DNA of 9,944 bases from CAZILN01 sp964540005. Lineage in GTDB: Bacteria > Bacteroidota > Bacteroidia > Bacteroidales > SM23-62. The translations under genes and the position numbers were made by a program. Each line of letters begins with the position of its first letter. The first letter of the stretch is position 1. This document shows, piece after piece, positions 1 to 7,845 of this stretch. The notes below the pieces were generated by a model, which saw only the letters and a program-made list of their open reading frames with translations, was not told where the DNA came from and did no database searches. Location of the stretch: NCBI GenBank assembly GCA_964540005.1, contig CAZILN010000098.1:1-9944 (forward strand), given 5' to 3'.

Positions 1-666
1 GATATAATTGGAAAGTATCAGTATGATCACTCCATGCAAAAAGGTTTCCCCGGGCTGTATCGATAAGGCATTGGGTGCATAATAAACAGAAATGGAAACC
101 ACTGCAATGGAATCAATCATCTGGCTGGTAAAGGTGGAACCATTATTGCGTAACCAGAGCATTTTGCCTTTCGTCAACTTCCTGAAAAAATGAAATACAT
201 GGACATCTATAAACTGTGCCGTCAGATAGGCGACCATGGAGCCTGCTGTTGCACCAAAGGTCCATTTCCTCATCTGGAAAAATATATGGTTGGGATCCTC
301 TAGGGCAGGCAGTCCGTTTTCCATTATCTCAGGATGGGGCGGCAGGGCGCCTCCCACCCACATGATGAAGATGACCCAGAGATTGAGCAGCAATCCGACC
401 CAGACAACCGTATTGGCGCGTTTTTTCCCGTATAGTTCACTGATAAAGTCTGTGCAGAGGAAAGTGATGGGATAGGGCAAGACACCCACGAAAACCACAA
501 AAGGCACATGCATGCCAAATATGGTGAAAGAAAGGTCAATTTGCCGTGAAAGTCCGAGAATATTCAGAATAGCAAGCGTACCAAGAAACATCCCCACCAG
601 AACAATAAAAACAACTTCACGCCTGCGTTGAATTATCGGATCTGTACTTTCATCACTGCCAAACAT
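1..666 (-). CDS. yhhQ: Queuosine precursor transporter, YhhQ/VUT family (partial)
   Basis: Inner-membrane protein expected to import queuine precursors such as preQ0 or preQ1 for tRNA queuosine modification. Translating the minus strand from the ATG at 666-664 gives 222 codons reading off the left edge without a stop. Hydrophobic segments are visible at about residues 17-38, 48-72, 85-107, 135-155, 182-197 and 208-222. Family-type motifs are PYPITFLCTDFISELYGKK (residues 64-82), a DVHVFHFFRKLT stretch (154-165) and STFTSQMIDS (177-186), the hallmark region of the VUT_1 (YhhQ) family. Known members are about 220-260 residues, so little of the C-terminus should be missing. The start is firm because an in-frame stop lies five codons upstream (681-679) with no other start between. 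No Shine-Dalgarno sequence is seen. It is transcribed divergently from the next gene and is probably unrelated to it. The family call is confident; the exact substrate is inferred from the family. Confidence 0.9.
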   Translation of the reverse strand, partial: MFGSDESTDPIIQRRREVVFIVLVGMFLGTLAILNILGLSRQIDLSFTIFGMHVPFVVFVGVLPYPITFLCTDFISELYGKKRANTVVWVGLLLNLWVIFIMWVGGALPPHPEIMENGLPALEDPNHIFFQMRKWTFGATAGSMVAYLTAQFIDVHVFHFFRKLTKGKMLWLRNNGSTFTSQMIDSIAVVSISVYYAPNALSIQPGETFLHGVIILILSNYI

Positions 667-920
667 ACAATCTGAGAGTTAGTTTCAACTTGAACAGTAC
701 CCGCAATTTAGCATTAAAGTACTTGTTATAAACGGTAAACTTAAACAAAATTTTATTACAGAAGTATTTATTAAGGTCAACTACAGTTTTTCTATGACGA
801 GTGAAGACAGTAAATATGCCTGATACGGGGGAATCCGGAATAGCAGCAAAAATTTTGAAATAAAAGTTACAATCCCGGTTTATAAGTTTTTTTCTTATCT
901 TAATAAATTTATTAATAATT

Positions 921-975
921 CATGAACTTTGATTTCATTAATTCGAACAAGTTTCTTAATGTTGTATAGTTCATG
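921..975. repeat. 8-base inverted repeat upstream of the transporter-HEAT gene
   Basis: CATGAACT at 921-928 is repeated in reverse complement as AGTTCATG at 968-975, separated by 39 bases. The arms flank the possible promoter at 928-964, so they could be an operator or form a weak stem in the 5' leader. In AT-rich DNA an 8-base match over this distance can easily arise by chance. Confidence 0.25.
928..964 (+). promoter_or_regulatory. Possible Bacteroidetes-type promoter for the transporter-HEAT gene
   Basis: TTTG at 928-931 and TAATGTTG at 957-964 resemble the -33 (TTTG) and -7 (TAnnTTTG) elements used by the primary sigma factor of Bacteroidetes. The -7 element has one mismatch. The spacer is about five bases too long, which weakens the call. 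The position, about 28 bases before the ATG at 992, would give a very short leader. A similar pair sits at 854-857 and 883-890 and could be the real one. Confidence 0.2.
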
Positions 976-991
976 GAATGATAAATAATTT

Positions 992-3900
992 ATGGCAAGA
1001 GGAATATATAAAGCTCTTAACATAGAATCAGGAGAGGCTACCAATGTCTTCATCCTGATTTTTCAGTCTGTGTTCCTTGGGATATTCTATGGTACATTTG
1101 ATATCAGCGCGCATGCCCTGTTCCTTGAGGTCTACCCGGCTGACATGATTCCCAAGGCCTATATTATTTCGGGTATTGCGGGTATACTGATGACTTCTGT
1201 TTATTCGTTTTTCCAGAGCCGGATCCGGTTCTCAATTTTTGCTATTATCAATTTAGTCATTGTAGCCGGACTGACAGCCCTGATGCGTTTTGGTTATGTC
1301 CTTACCAGCCAGGAACGCATAGTTTTTGTCATATTCGTCATGATGGGCCCCCTTAATATCCTGGCATTGCTCGGTTTCTGGGGGACAACAGGAAGGATAT
1401 TTACTCTCAGGCAGGGAAAAAGGCTGTTCGGAATGATCGATACAGGACAAATCATTGGTATCATCATCAGTTCCTATGCCATCCCGGTCCTACTGTCTTT
1501 TGAGTTCGAAACGAGGAATCTCCTGCTGATTTCTGCAGTAAGCATCGTTGTTGCTTTGCTTATTCAATTTTTTGTATCCGGACGAATACCCAGGGAAAAA
1601 GCCAGCAGGGAACCTGCAACGGAAAAAGTGAGAGGTGCGAGTTTTCTGTCAACATTGAAAGACAGGTACATCCTGTACATGTCCACTTTTGTTATACTAC
1701 TGGTCATTGTCACATTCTTTGTTCACTTTACCTTTATTACTGTTTCCAAGGAAAATTATCCTGATCATGTGGATTTTGCTGCTTTCCTGGGATATTTTAA
1801 TGGTACACTTATGATATTCAGTGTAATACTTAAGACATTTGTATACAGTAAGATAATGAAGACATATGGCTTACGGCTTACCCTGGCTATTACTCCCTTC
1901 CTGATCCTCCTGTTTACAATAATAGCAGCCATAGTCGGTGGATTCTTTGGTTACAGTGTAGGTGCTGCTGCTTTTACCCTGTTCTTCCTTTTACTCTCGG
2001 TCAGCAAATTATTTACAAAGGCCCTGCAGGATTCCATGGTGGCTCCTTCCATGAAGATCCTTTATCAGTCACTTGATTCAAGGATCAGGTATGCGGTACA
2101 GGCCCGGATTGACGGAACAGTTAATGAAATTGCAGCACTGGCCTCTGGTCTGATCCTTGCAGGATTAGGGGCGCTGGCATTTATTGAAATCATACATTTT
2201 ACCTATGTGCTGGCAGGCTTCCTGGTTTTATGGCTTCTGGTTGCACTCGGGTTGTATACAGATTACAAGCGGTCCTTAAACAGTTCACTTGCCAAATTCA
2301 GGGAAGCGAGTACTACCGAAGAGGAAAAACTGCCATCGGATTTTATAATTTCTGAACTTAAAAAAGGTACCCCGGTTCATATACTGAATGCCATTAAAAT
2401 AACAGAGTATATCAGTTTCAGGCATTTTAAGAACACCCTTATCGATCTTATTGGGAATGCTTCAAAGCATGTGAGCAATTTTTCTCTGAAGAAAATCCAT
2501 GAGAATCTTTTCCTGGATCGCAAAGATGAAATTAGTTCAAAGTTAAAAGGAACAAGTTCGAAAGAGAATAAAGAACTTATCAGGGAGTTGATCAAATCAA
2601 TGAGTGATGAACGGCTGGCAGGTGTCAGAGATGATGATCTGGCCCTGCTGATCAAATCAGTAAATCCTGAAGACAGGATTGCCGTAGCTACCTATATGTT
2701 TCAGGCAAAAGAATTCAAACATTTGCCCTTATTGAATACCCTCTTGCGTGATCACGATCCGGATGTCAGAAAGGCAGCTATTGACGTTGCTGTCAAATGG
2801 AAGGTTTCTGACACTGTGCCCATAATGATAGACTATCTGAATACCCCCCTGTACGACAGGGCATATGAGGCGCTGATAGATATCGGTGAAACCGGACTGG
2901 AAGGCATTGAACAGGCATTCTTTAAATCAGGCATCGATGAGCTGGTCCTCAGGCGCTTAACCCGTATTCTCGGTGAAATTGCCAGTCCAAAAGCTCTTGA
3001 GATTTTATTGGAGAAAACAGGACATTATAATAAGGACGTAGCCCTGCAGGCCCTGCAATCCCTCACACTGTGCAAATACCAGGCCGACGAGGAAAATATC
3101 AATAAGATTGCACTGACCGTCAGGCATATTATCTCTGTCCTGGCATGGAACCTGGCCGCCGAATTTACCATCAATGAACATACTCTTGGTAAGCATCTGG
3201 AAAAAGCCATATCCGAAGAGATTACATCTAACTTCGATCAGATGTACCATCTTCTGTCTATAGCCTATGATTCCAGTTCCATCTATCATATCAGGCAAAA
3301 CCTGGAATCCGGCACAAGTGAAGGAATTGGATTTGCCATTGAATTACTTGACCTCTTTATTGCTGAAGAATTAAAACCTGTATTATTCCCGGTCCTTGAT
3401 GATACCAATATCGTGGAGAAGATCAAACAACTGCAGGTGGAATTTCCTATTGAGATCCTTGAACCCAAAGAACTCCTGCTTTCAATAATAGACAGGGATC
3501 CCAACTATATAAACGCATATACCAAGGCCTGTGCATTATATGAAATGGATAAGCTGGAAGAATTCGAGATCAGCCAGGATCTTATTGCCCAGGTATTTAA
3601 TCCGGACCTGATATTGGCTGAACTGGCTGCATGGCAGATGAGAAAGCTTGATCCCACCGTTTATGAGAAGCTTACTGTCAGATTGGATCAGGATGCGCGG
3701 AACAACCTGAACGAAAGGCTGTTTGCTCTTGACTCCGGCCGGACAGAACTTTTCATTGAGATAATATTCAGGCTTGAAAACCTGGAGTATTTTGCTTCAT
3801 TGCAGGGGAACCTGATTCTCAACCTGGCACGAAATTTTGAGGTAGTGGCTATCCCTGAAGGCCAGGTACTTCAACTGGAACCTGATAAGGAGAAGCATAT

Positions 3901-4186
3901 CATTGCCTATGTCAGGAAGGGAACAGTGAGCCTTGTCAGGGCAGACAAAGAACTAATGACTGCGGCACAGGATAATCTCATTAGTTCTCTTCCATTTCTT
4001 ACAGTGGAAGGGACCGGATTTAAGATAAAAGCAAGCAGCGACACTACGCTTTTTACGGTTGATCTGTATACCCTGAGAAAGTATATGTTTGATAATAATG
4101 AGTTCGGCGTGGCAGTGTATAATTGGATGAATGACCAGATTATTCATGAAAAAGAATTCCTAAATACAATAGAAATGGTATCTTAG
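992..4186 (+). CDS. MFS/nucleotide-transporter-like membrane protein fused to HEAT repeats and a cNMP-binding-like domain
   Basis: A 1064-residue three-part protein. Residues 1-425 are very hydrophobic, with about 12 membrane helices (roughly 20-38, 53-74, 80-100, 108-134, 150-170, 176-196, 228-250, 262-284, 295-318, 321-342, 376-398, 402-422). The pattern and the start (GEATNVFILIFQSVFLGIF) resemble the MFS/ATP-ADP translocase (NTT) superfamily. A cytoplasmic linker follows, then a HEAT-like alpha-helical region at about 560-760, clearest at DHDPDVRKAAIDVA (587-600). Residues about 935-1050 look like a beta-roll cyclic-nucleotide-binding fold (ARNFEVVAIPEGQVLQL, then VRKGTVSLV at 974-982) followed by C-terminal helices. 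The usual phosphate-binding arginine motif is not visible, so it may not bind cAMP. Free-living bacteria are known to have NTT relatives fused to HEAT and cNMP domains. Transport of nucleotides is not shown here; it may be a sensor or scaffold. It lies 22 bases before the phosphatase gene and probably shares its mRNA. The ATG at 992 has an A/T-rich upstream typical of the phylum. Confidence 0.8.
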   Translation: MARGIYKALNIESGEATNVFILIFQSVFLGIFYGTFDISAHALFLEVYPADMIPKAYIISGIAGILMTSVYSFFQSRIRFSIFAIINLVIVAGLTALMRFGYVLTSQERIVFVIFVMMGPLNILALLGFWGTTGRIFTLRQGKRLFGMIDTGQIIGIIISSYAIPVLLSFEFETRNLLLISAVSIVVALLIQFFVSGRIPREKASREPATEKVRGASFLSTLKDRYILYMSTFVILLVIVTFFVHFTFITVSKENYPDHVDFAAFLGYFNGTLMIFSVILKTFVYSKIMKTYGLRLTLAITPFLILLFTIIAAIVGGFFGYSVGAAAFTLFFLLLSVSKLFTKALQDSMVAPSMKILYQSLDSRIRYAVQARIDGTVNEIAALASGLILAGLGALAFIEIIHFTYVLAGFLVLWLLVALGLYTDYKRSLNSSLAKFREASTTEEEKLPSDFIISELKKGTPVHILNAIKITEYISFRHFKNTLIDLIGNASKHVSNFSLKKIHENLFLDRKDEISSKLKGTSSKENKELIRELIKSMSDERLAGVRDDDLALLIKSVNPEDRIAVATYMFQAKEFKHLPLLNTLLRDHDPDVRKAAIDVAVKWKVSDTVPIMIDYLNTPLYDRAYEALIDIGETGLEGIEQAFFKSGIDELVLRRLTRILGEIASPKALEILLEKTGHYNKDVALQALQSLTLCKYQADEENINKIALTVRHIISVLAWNLAAEFTINEHTLGKHLEKAISEEITSNFDQMYHLLSIAYDSSSIYHIRQNLESGTSEGIGFAIELLDLFIAEELKPVLFPVLDDTNIVEKIKQLQVEFPIEILEPKELLLSIIDRDPNYINAYTKACALYEMDKLEEFEISQDLIAQVFNPDLILAELAAWQMRKLDPTVYEKLTVRLDQDARNNLNERLFALDSGRTELFIEIIFRLENLEYFASLQGNLILNLARNFEVVAIPEGQVLQLEPDKEKHIIAYVRKGTVSLVRADKELMTAAQDNLISSLPFLTVEGTGFKIKASSDTTLFTVDLYTLRKYMFDNNEFGVAVYNWMNDQIIHEKEFLNTIEMVS

Positions 4187-4208
4187 GAAGATTTTATCAG
4201 AATCGGAT

Positions 4209-6257
4209 ATGGCAGGAAAGACCACAACAATATTCAAGCAATTAATTTTCAATGTTGTCGCTCCAGCAATTACAGCGCTGATGTTCCTTGGCGCTTTAAA
4301 CTATACCCATACCAAAAACATCCTTGTCGAATCGAGTCACGAAAAGAATATAATCATCTCTGACGAAATAAAGCACATTCATGAATTGCAGGACCTGGCA
4401 CTGGAAATTTTACAGAATGTGCTGAATCCAAGGATGGAAGAGATCAGCAACAAGCTGGTCCATCAGTATTTCGTTGACACAAAGGATATTGAGGATGCAA
4501 ATCTTTTCAAAATCAGGAGCCAGCTGGGAATGAACCCGGATTTTGAAGACATATATATCATTAATAGCCAGGGTGTGGTTGTGAATACAACCTTCAGGGC
4601 AGACAGCGGACTTAATTTCTTCGATTTCGGGATAGAACACAAAGAACTCCTGCTGGGGGTTCTGGAAAGCGGGGATTATGTAAGTGAGCGCTTTGGCGTT
4701 GAAGCCAGTACCAAGCGTTTGAAGAAATATACCTACCATGGCACCATTGATGGAAAATATATTATTGAACTGGGAATTTATTCACCAAAGGCCGATGAAA
4801 TCATTGAAAAGATCAACGAAAGGCTGATCAACCTTTCAGAGGAGCAGGAAGGTATCGAATCTGTTGCCCTTTTCATCGTAGCAGAAAAGCCATTTTCCAT
4901 GGTCGAAGGCGTCTTTCTCAGTGAGGAACAAATCCCCCTTTATGAGCAGGTGCTCAGGGAAAAGGAAAATGTAAGCCTGAACGCCAGGGAAGGAAAACAA
5001 TGGATTACCTATGAATATATATATATGTACAGGAAAAACACAGACCTGTACAAAGAATCCGTGATACGGATCATATCAAACCGTTCCGCTGAAAAAATCC
5101 TGCTCAGGCGTGAACTGGTAAATTTCCTTCTGATCTTCGGACTGGCCCTTGTTGTTGTTATGGTGCTCCTGTACAGGAAAACCAAGGTTATAACTGATCC
5201 CATTAAAAACCTGGTGGAGAACGTTAACCGGATTACCAACGGACACCTTAATGAAAGGGCGGAAGTCATTGGGAACAATGAGATTACATCTCTTTCTGAG
5301 AAGTTCAACCTGATGATAGAGCAGTTGGAGAGCTATTATAATGAACTGGAGGAAAAGGTAAGGGCGCGTACTGCAGAAATAGAAAAGAACAAGGAAGAGA
5401 TCGAAGCACAGAGGGATTCACTGGAAGAACAACGGAATATGCTTTCAGACGCCAATGTTAGCCTGCAGGAAGCATTCAGCGAAATTGAAGAGAAAAACAG
5501 GCACATTGAAGACAGCATCCGTTATGCCAAGCGGATACAGAATGCCATCCTTCCCCCTGATGAATATGTTGACAAATTATTGCACAATTACTTCATTTTA
5601 TACAAGCCCAAGGATATAGTAAGTGGTGATTTTTACTGGGTAAACGCAAAAGATGGCATGACCTATATAGCTGCTGTAGACTGCACGGGACATGGGGTAC
5701 CCGGGGCATTCATGTCGATTGTGGGCCATGACCAGCTGGATTATGCAGTAAATGTCACTGGCGCCCGTACGCCTTCTGACATACTTGATGCACTTAACCA
5801 TGGTGTTACAGCAACTCTCAGGCAGACCCGCACCGTACTATCTGTAAAGGACGGAATGGATATTGCATTATGTGCGATTAACTTTGAAGAGAGTAAAATG
5901 CAATATGCAGGGGCATTCAATCCAATGTACCTGATAAGGGATAATGAAATGACCCAGGTAAAAGCCAATAAATTTCCGATAGGAGCCTTTATCGGAGAAG
6001 AATTGAGCAAATTCACCAATCACGAAATAGACATTCAAAAGGGCGATGTTGTCTATATATTTTCTGATGGCTATTCCGATCAGTTTGGCGGACCCGATAA
6101 CAGGAAGTTCCTGAGCAAAAGATTCAGGGATATGCTGGTCGATATTCACCGCCGTCCGGCCAAGGAACAGGAGAAACTCCTGGACGAGACAATTGAAGAC
6201 TGGAAGGGTCAATATCCACAGGTCGATGACATTTTAGTCATTGGAATCATGTTTTAA
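4209..6257 (+). CDS. Membrane-bound SpoIIE-type serine/threonine phosphatase with extracytoplasmic sensor and HAMP domain
   Basis: A 682-residue sensor phosphatase. Order: membrane helix 12-30; extracytoplasmic region about 31-302, with a PAS/Cache-like segment near 100-195 (FEDIYIINSQGVVVNTTF, 112-129); second membrane helix 303-322; HAMP domain about 323-376 (DPIKNLVENVNRITNGHL); glutamate-rich coiled coil 376-435; PP2C/SpoIIE catalytic domain about 438-682. Metal-binding motifs are intact: SGDFYW (D474), DCTGHGVPGAFMS (D491), FSDGYSDQFGG (D620) and VDDILVIG (D673/D674). The SIRYAKRIQNAILPP helix (436-450) is the switch-linker sequence common in Bacteroidetes SpoIIE proteins. It should dephosphorylate serine or threonine on a partner, usually a STAS anti-sigma antagonist, in response to an outside ligand. 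No STAS or RsbW-like kinase gene is in the window, so the substrate is unknown. It follows the transporter-HEAT gene by 22 bases. The sensor ligand cannot be read from sequence. Confidence 0.93.
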   Translation: MAGKTTTIFKQLIFNVVAPAITALMFLGALNYTHTKNILVESSHEKNIIISDEIKHIHELQDLALEILQNVLNPRMEEISNKLVHQYFVDTKDIEDANLFKIRSQLGMNPDFEDIYIINSQGVVVNTTFRADSGLNFFDFGIEHKELLLGVLESGDYVSERFGVEASTKRLKKYTYHGTIDGKYIIELGIYSPKADEIIEKINERLINLSEEQEGIESVALFIVAEKPFSMVEGVFLSEEQIPLYEQVLREKENVSLNAREGKQWITYEYIYMYRKNTDLYKESVIRIISNRSAEKILLRRELVNFLLIFGLALVVVMVLLYRKTKVITDPIKNLVENVNRITNGHLNERAEVIGNNEITSLSEKFNLMIEQLESYYNELEEKVRARTAEIEKNKEEIEAQRDSLEEQRNMLSDANVSLQEAFSEIEEKNRHIEDSIRYAKRIQNAILPPDEYVDKLLHNYFILYKPKDIVSGDFYWVNAKDGMTYIAAVDCTGHGVPGAFMSIVGHDQLDYAVNVTGARTPSDILDALNHGVTATLRQTRTVLSVKDGMDIALCAINFEESKMQYAGAFNPMYLIRDNEMTQVKANKFPIGAFIGEELSKFTNHEIDIQKGDVVYIFSDGYSDQFGGPDNRKFLSKRFRDMLVDIHRRPAKEQEKLLDETIEDWKGQYPQVDDILVIGIMF

Positions 6258-6411
6258 TAGCACAAAAGCCCGAAATTCAGACAATTTTTTTAACTTACGT
6301 CTCAAGTTTTTAATGGATTCATGCCTGCGTGATACATTTCGGTATTGCATGCAGGCATAATATATATGATAAGAAGCTTCATTGCGATAATTGAAAATTA
6401 ATAAACAACGC
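6258..6411. other. Intergenic region between phosphatase and TIR-like genes
   Basis: This is 154 bases with no gene. It contains a seven-T run (6284-6290) without a preceding GC-rich stem, so no classical terminator for the phosphatase gene can be called. It also holds a strong imperfect hairpin (6321-6358), then an AT-rich stretch leading to the ATG at 6412. A TACATTTC at 6333-6340 resembles the Bacteroidetes -7 element with one mismatch, but no TTTG sits at the right distance upstream. Confidence 0.6.
6321..6358. repeat. Imperfect inverted repeat able to form a 15-bp hairpin
   Basis: ATGCCTGC at 6321-6328 pairs perfectly with GCAGGCAT at 6351-6358. Inside it, 6329-6331 pairs with 6348-6350 (one G-U), a 2-base bulge lies at 6346-6347, and 6332-6335 pairs with 6342-6345, leaving a 6-base loop (6336-6341). 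No T-run follows on either strand, so it is not a normal intrinsic terminator. It sits 53 bases before the ATG of the TIR-like gene. It may be an operator, a leader structure, a processing site or a Rho-assisted terminator stem. Confidence 0.7.
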
Positions 6412-7842
6412 ATGAAATTCACAAATGATATTTGTCTGATCCTTCCGGAAAAAGAGGATAAACTGGATAAAAAATTATCTTCTTGGATCAATCTTTTCAG
6501 GAAAAATCTCAATACCATCCTGAAGAGGAACCTGAAAAGAGATCTTCAGTTCAGGGTGCTGGTGCCGGATGCCAAATCCGGTATAAGCTTCCTTGAGGAA
6601 TCGGCCGTTTCAGTCATATTCATGGACGGCTCCTTTACCGGTTCCACGAATTTCATAAAACTGCTTGATGCTTTGAATGAGAAGATTGATTCGAAAAAGG
6701 AGCTGCAGATCCAGGAAGGAAGGATCACCAAGCTGGCAATTTCAGGATCAGGACAGGAACTGGCCTCCACTTATCTTAAATATATACCGGCAGCAGAATT
6801 CTTTTCCACAGACGATGAAAAAGGGGAATCACTGCTTGATATCGATTCTATTTACTACTGGTCGAGACTACTGGATATAAGTACAGGTATGCAGAAGATT
6901 ATTATTGAAGGAACAGATCCCTCAAAAACGGAATCAGAGGAAAGGGCCCTGATCTTTCTTGCCAATACAACCGAAGACCAGGACTTAAACAGGGAACTGC
7001 TGCGCAGGGAATTCCTCCAGCATGGACACCTGGTTGAACCCGACATTGATTTGCGATTCCTTCCGGGAGATCCCGGTGCATATCTGCAATCCATTCTGAA
7101 GAAAGCCAAAGTAGCAGTACATATATTCGGTAATGATTATGGTAAGATATTTGGAGACAGCAAGGTATCACTTCCTGAATACCAGATGGATCTGGTAAGC
7201 GCATTCATAGATAATCTTGAGAAAGAGAATGCCAGCGAAGAGGAAAACCTGATCAGGCTGATCTGGATCTCCCCGGAAATTGCCCCGGTCGATGAGAAGC
7301 AGATTGCATTTCTCAGCCAGGTTCGCCAGAATATCGAAAAACTGCAGAGAACCGAGATCATCCAGGCCCCTGTGGAACTTTTTAAATCAATTATCCTTAA
7401 AAGGCTGAGACAGTTCAGGGTAACTAAAGACAAACCAGCAGCCGTATTCCTGGCAGACAGGAAAACGGTATATATTATACATGATAAGAGGGATGAAGCA
7501 GAATCTGTTGAATTGATGGAGAAATTCACGGCTGCCGGGATGAATGCGGTTATGATCGATTTTCATGAAGGTCAGGCCAACCTGATCAATAAACATAAAG
7601 AGAACCTGGTAAGATGCGATGCAACCCTGATTGTATATGGCCATACAAACAGGTTCTGGTTGTCGAGTAAAGTGAAAGACCTGCTTAAGGCGCCTGGATT
7701 CGGACGTGAGAATCCACTTGTTGCCAAGGGCCTCCTGGTAAGCGGGGAAGACGATCTGAAAGGCATGAGCCTGCCGGATGATCTCATCATGGTAAACAAA
7801 AAGGAGGCACTGAAACCATTTATTGAGAAACTGAAGCAATAA
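6412..7842 (+). CDS. Protein with three TIR-like alpha/beta modules
   Basis: A 476-residue soluble protein without signal peptide or membrane helix. I read it as three Rossmann-like units. Unit 1 (about 1-165) opens with NDICLILPEKED and has a VSVIFMDGS strand (66-74). Unit 2 (about 178-330) is the clearest TIR-like one: ALIFLANTTEDQDLNRELL (179-197), AKVAVHIFGNDYG (232-244), then SLPEYQMDLVSAF (253-265), a layout shared with TIR-like domains that accompany bacterial NTPases. E256 is in the region where TIR NADases keep the catalytic glutamate. Unit 3 (about 352-476) has KTVYIIHDKRDEAESVELM (352-370) and CDATLIVYGHTNRFW (402-416). Such domains cleave NAD or act as assembly scaffolds; units 1 and 3 look degenerate. 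The nSTAND gene starts 3 bases downstream, so the two are probably translated together and interact. I chose the ATG at 6412; an in-frame TTG at 6391 would add seven residues. The domain call rests on motif pattern only. Confidence 0.68.
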   Translation: MKFTNDICLILPEKEDKLDKKLSSWINLFRKNLNTILKRNLKRDLQFRVLVPDAKSGISFLEESAVSVIFMDGSFTGSTNFIKLLDALNEKIDSKKELQIQEGRITKLAISGSGQELASTYLKYIPAAEFFSTDDEKGESLLDIDSIYYWSRLLDISTGMQKIIIEGTDPSKTESEERALIFLANTTEDQDLNRELLRREFLQHGHLVEPDIDLRFLPGDPGAYLQSILKKAKVAVHIFGNDYGKIFGDSKVSLPEYQMDLVSAFIDNLEKENASEEENLIRLIWISPEIAPVDEKQIAFLSQVRQNIEKLQRTEIIQAPVELFKSIILKRLRQFRVTKDKPAAVFLADRKTVYIIHDKRDEAESVELMEKFTAAGMNAVMIDFHEGQANLINKHKENLVRCDATLIVYGHTNRFWLSSKVKDLLKAPGFGRENPLVAKGLLVSGEDDLKGMSLPDDLIMVNKKEALKPFIEKLKQ

Positions 7843-7845
7843 AAT

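Larger units (their letters stand above)
667..991. other. Divergent intergenic region, AT-rich
   Basis: This 325-base stretch separates two divergent genes and should carry promoters for both. I see no tRNA, rRNA or convincing small gene in it. Two tiny overlapping ORFs (ATG at 794, 9 residues; ATG at 816, 15 residues) have no supporting signal. Toward the plus-strand gene there are TTTG plus TAnnTTTG-like pairs resembling Bacteroidetes sigma-factor sites: TTTG at 854-857 with TAAGTTTT at 883-890, and TTTG at 928-931 with TAATGTTG at 957-964. Both spacers are 25 bases, longer than the roughly 20 expected, so neither is a firm promoter. An 8-base inverted repeat lies at 921-928 and 968-975. 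Confidence 0.6.

Noticed and set aside
236..475. 79-residue open frame on the plus strand
   Set aside because: It overlaps the YhhQ/VUT transporter read on the minus strand, which has family motifs over its whole length.
794..863. Two tiny overlapping ORFs (9 and 15 residues) in the divergent intergenic region
   Set aside because: Too short to judge, with no ribosome-binding signal and no conserved feature; expected by chance.
667..991. preQ1 riboswitch ahead of the queuosine-precursor transporter
   Set aside because: I looked on the minus strand for the compact C-rich and A-rich preQ1 aptamer pattern and did not find it.
6258..6300. Intrinsic terminator after the phosphatase gene
   Set aside because: There is a run of seven T at 6284-6290, but no GC-rich stem directly upstream.
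6391..6411. TTG start adding seven residues to the TIR-like protein
   Set aside because: An ATG 21 bases later is in frame and starts directly before the first predicted strand; the added residues show no domain content. The TTG is kept only as an alternative.
7387..7839. 150-residue open frame on the minus strand
   Set aside because: Antisense to the TIR-like gene, with no plausible motif and no start context. The plus-strand frame is the coherent one.
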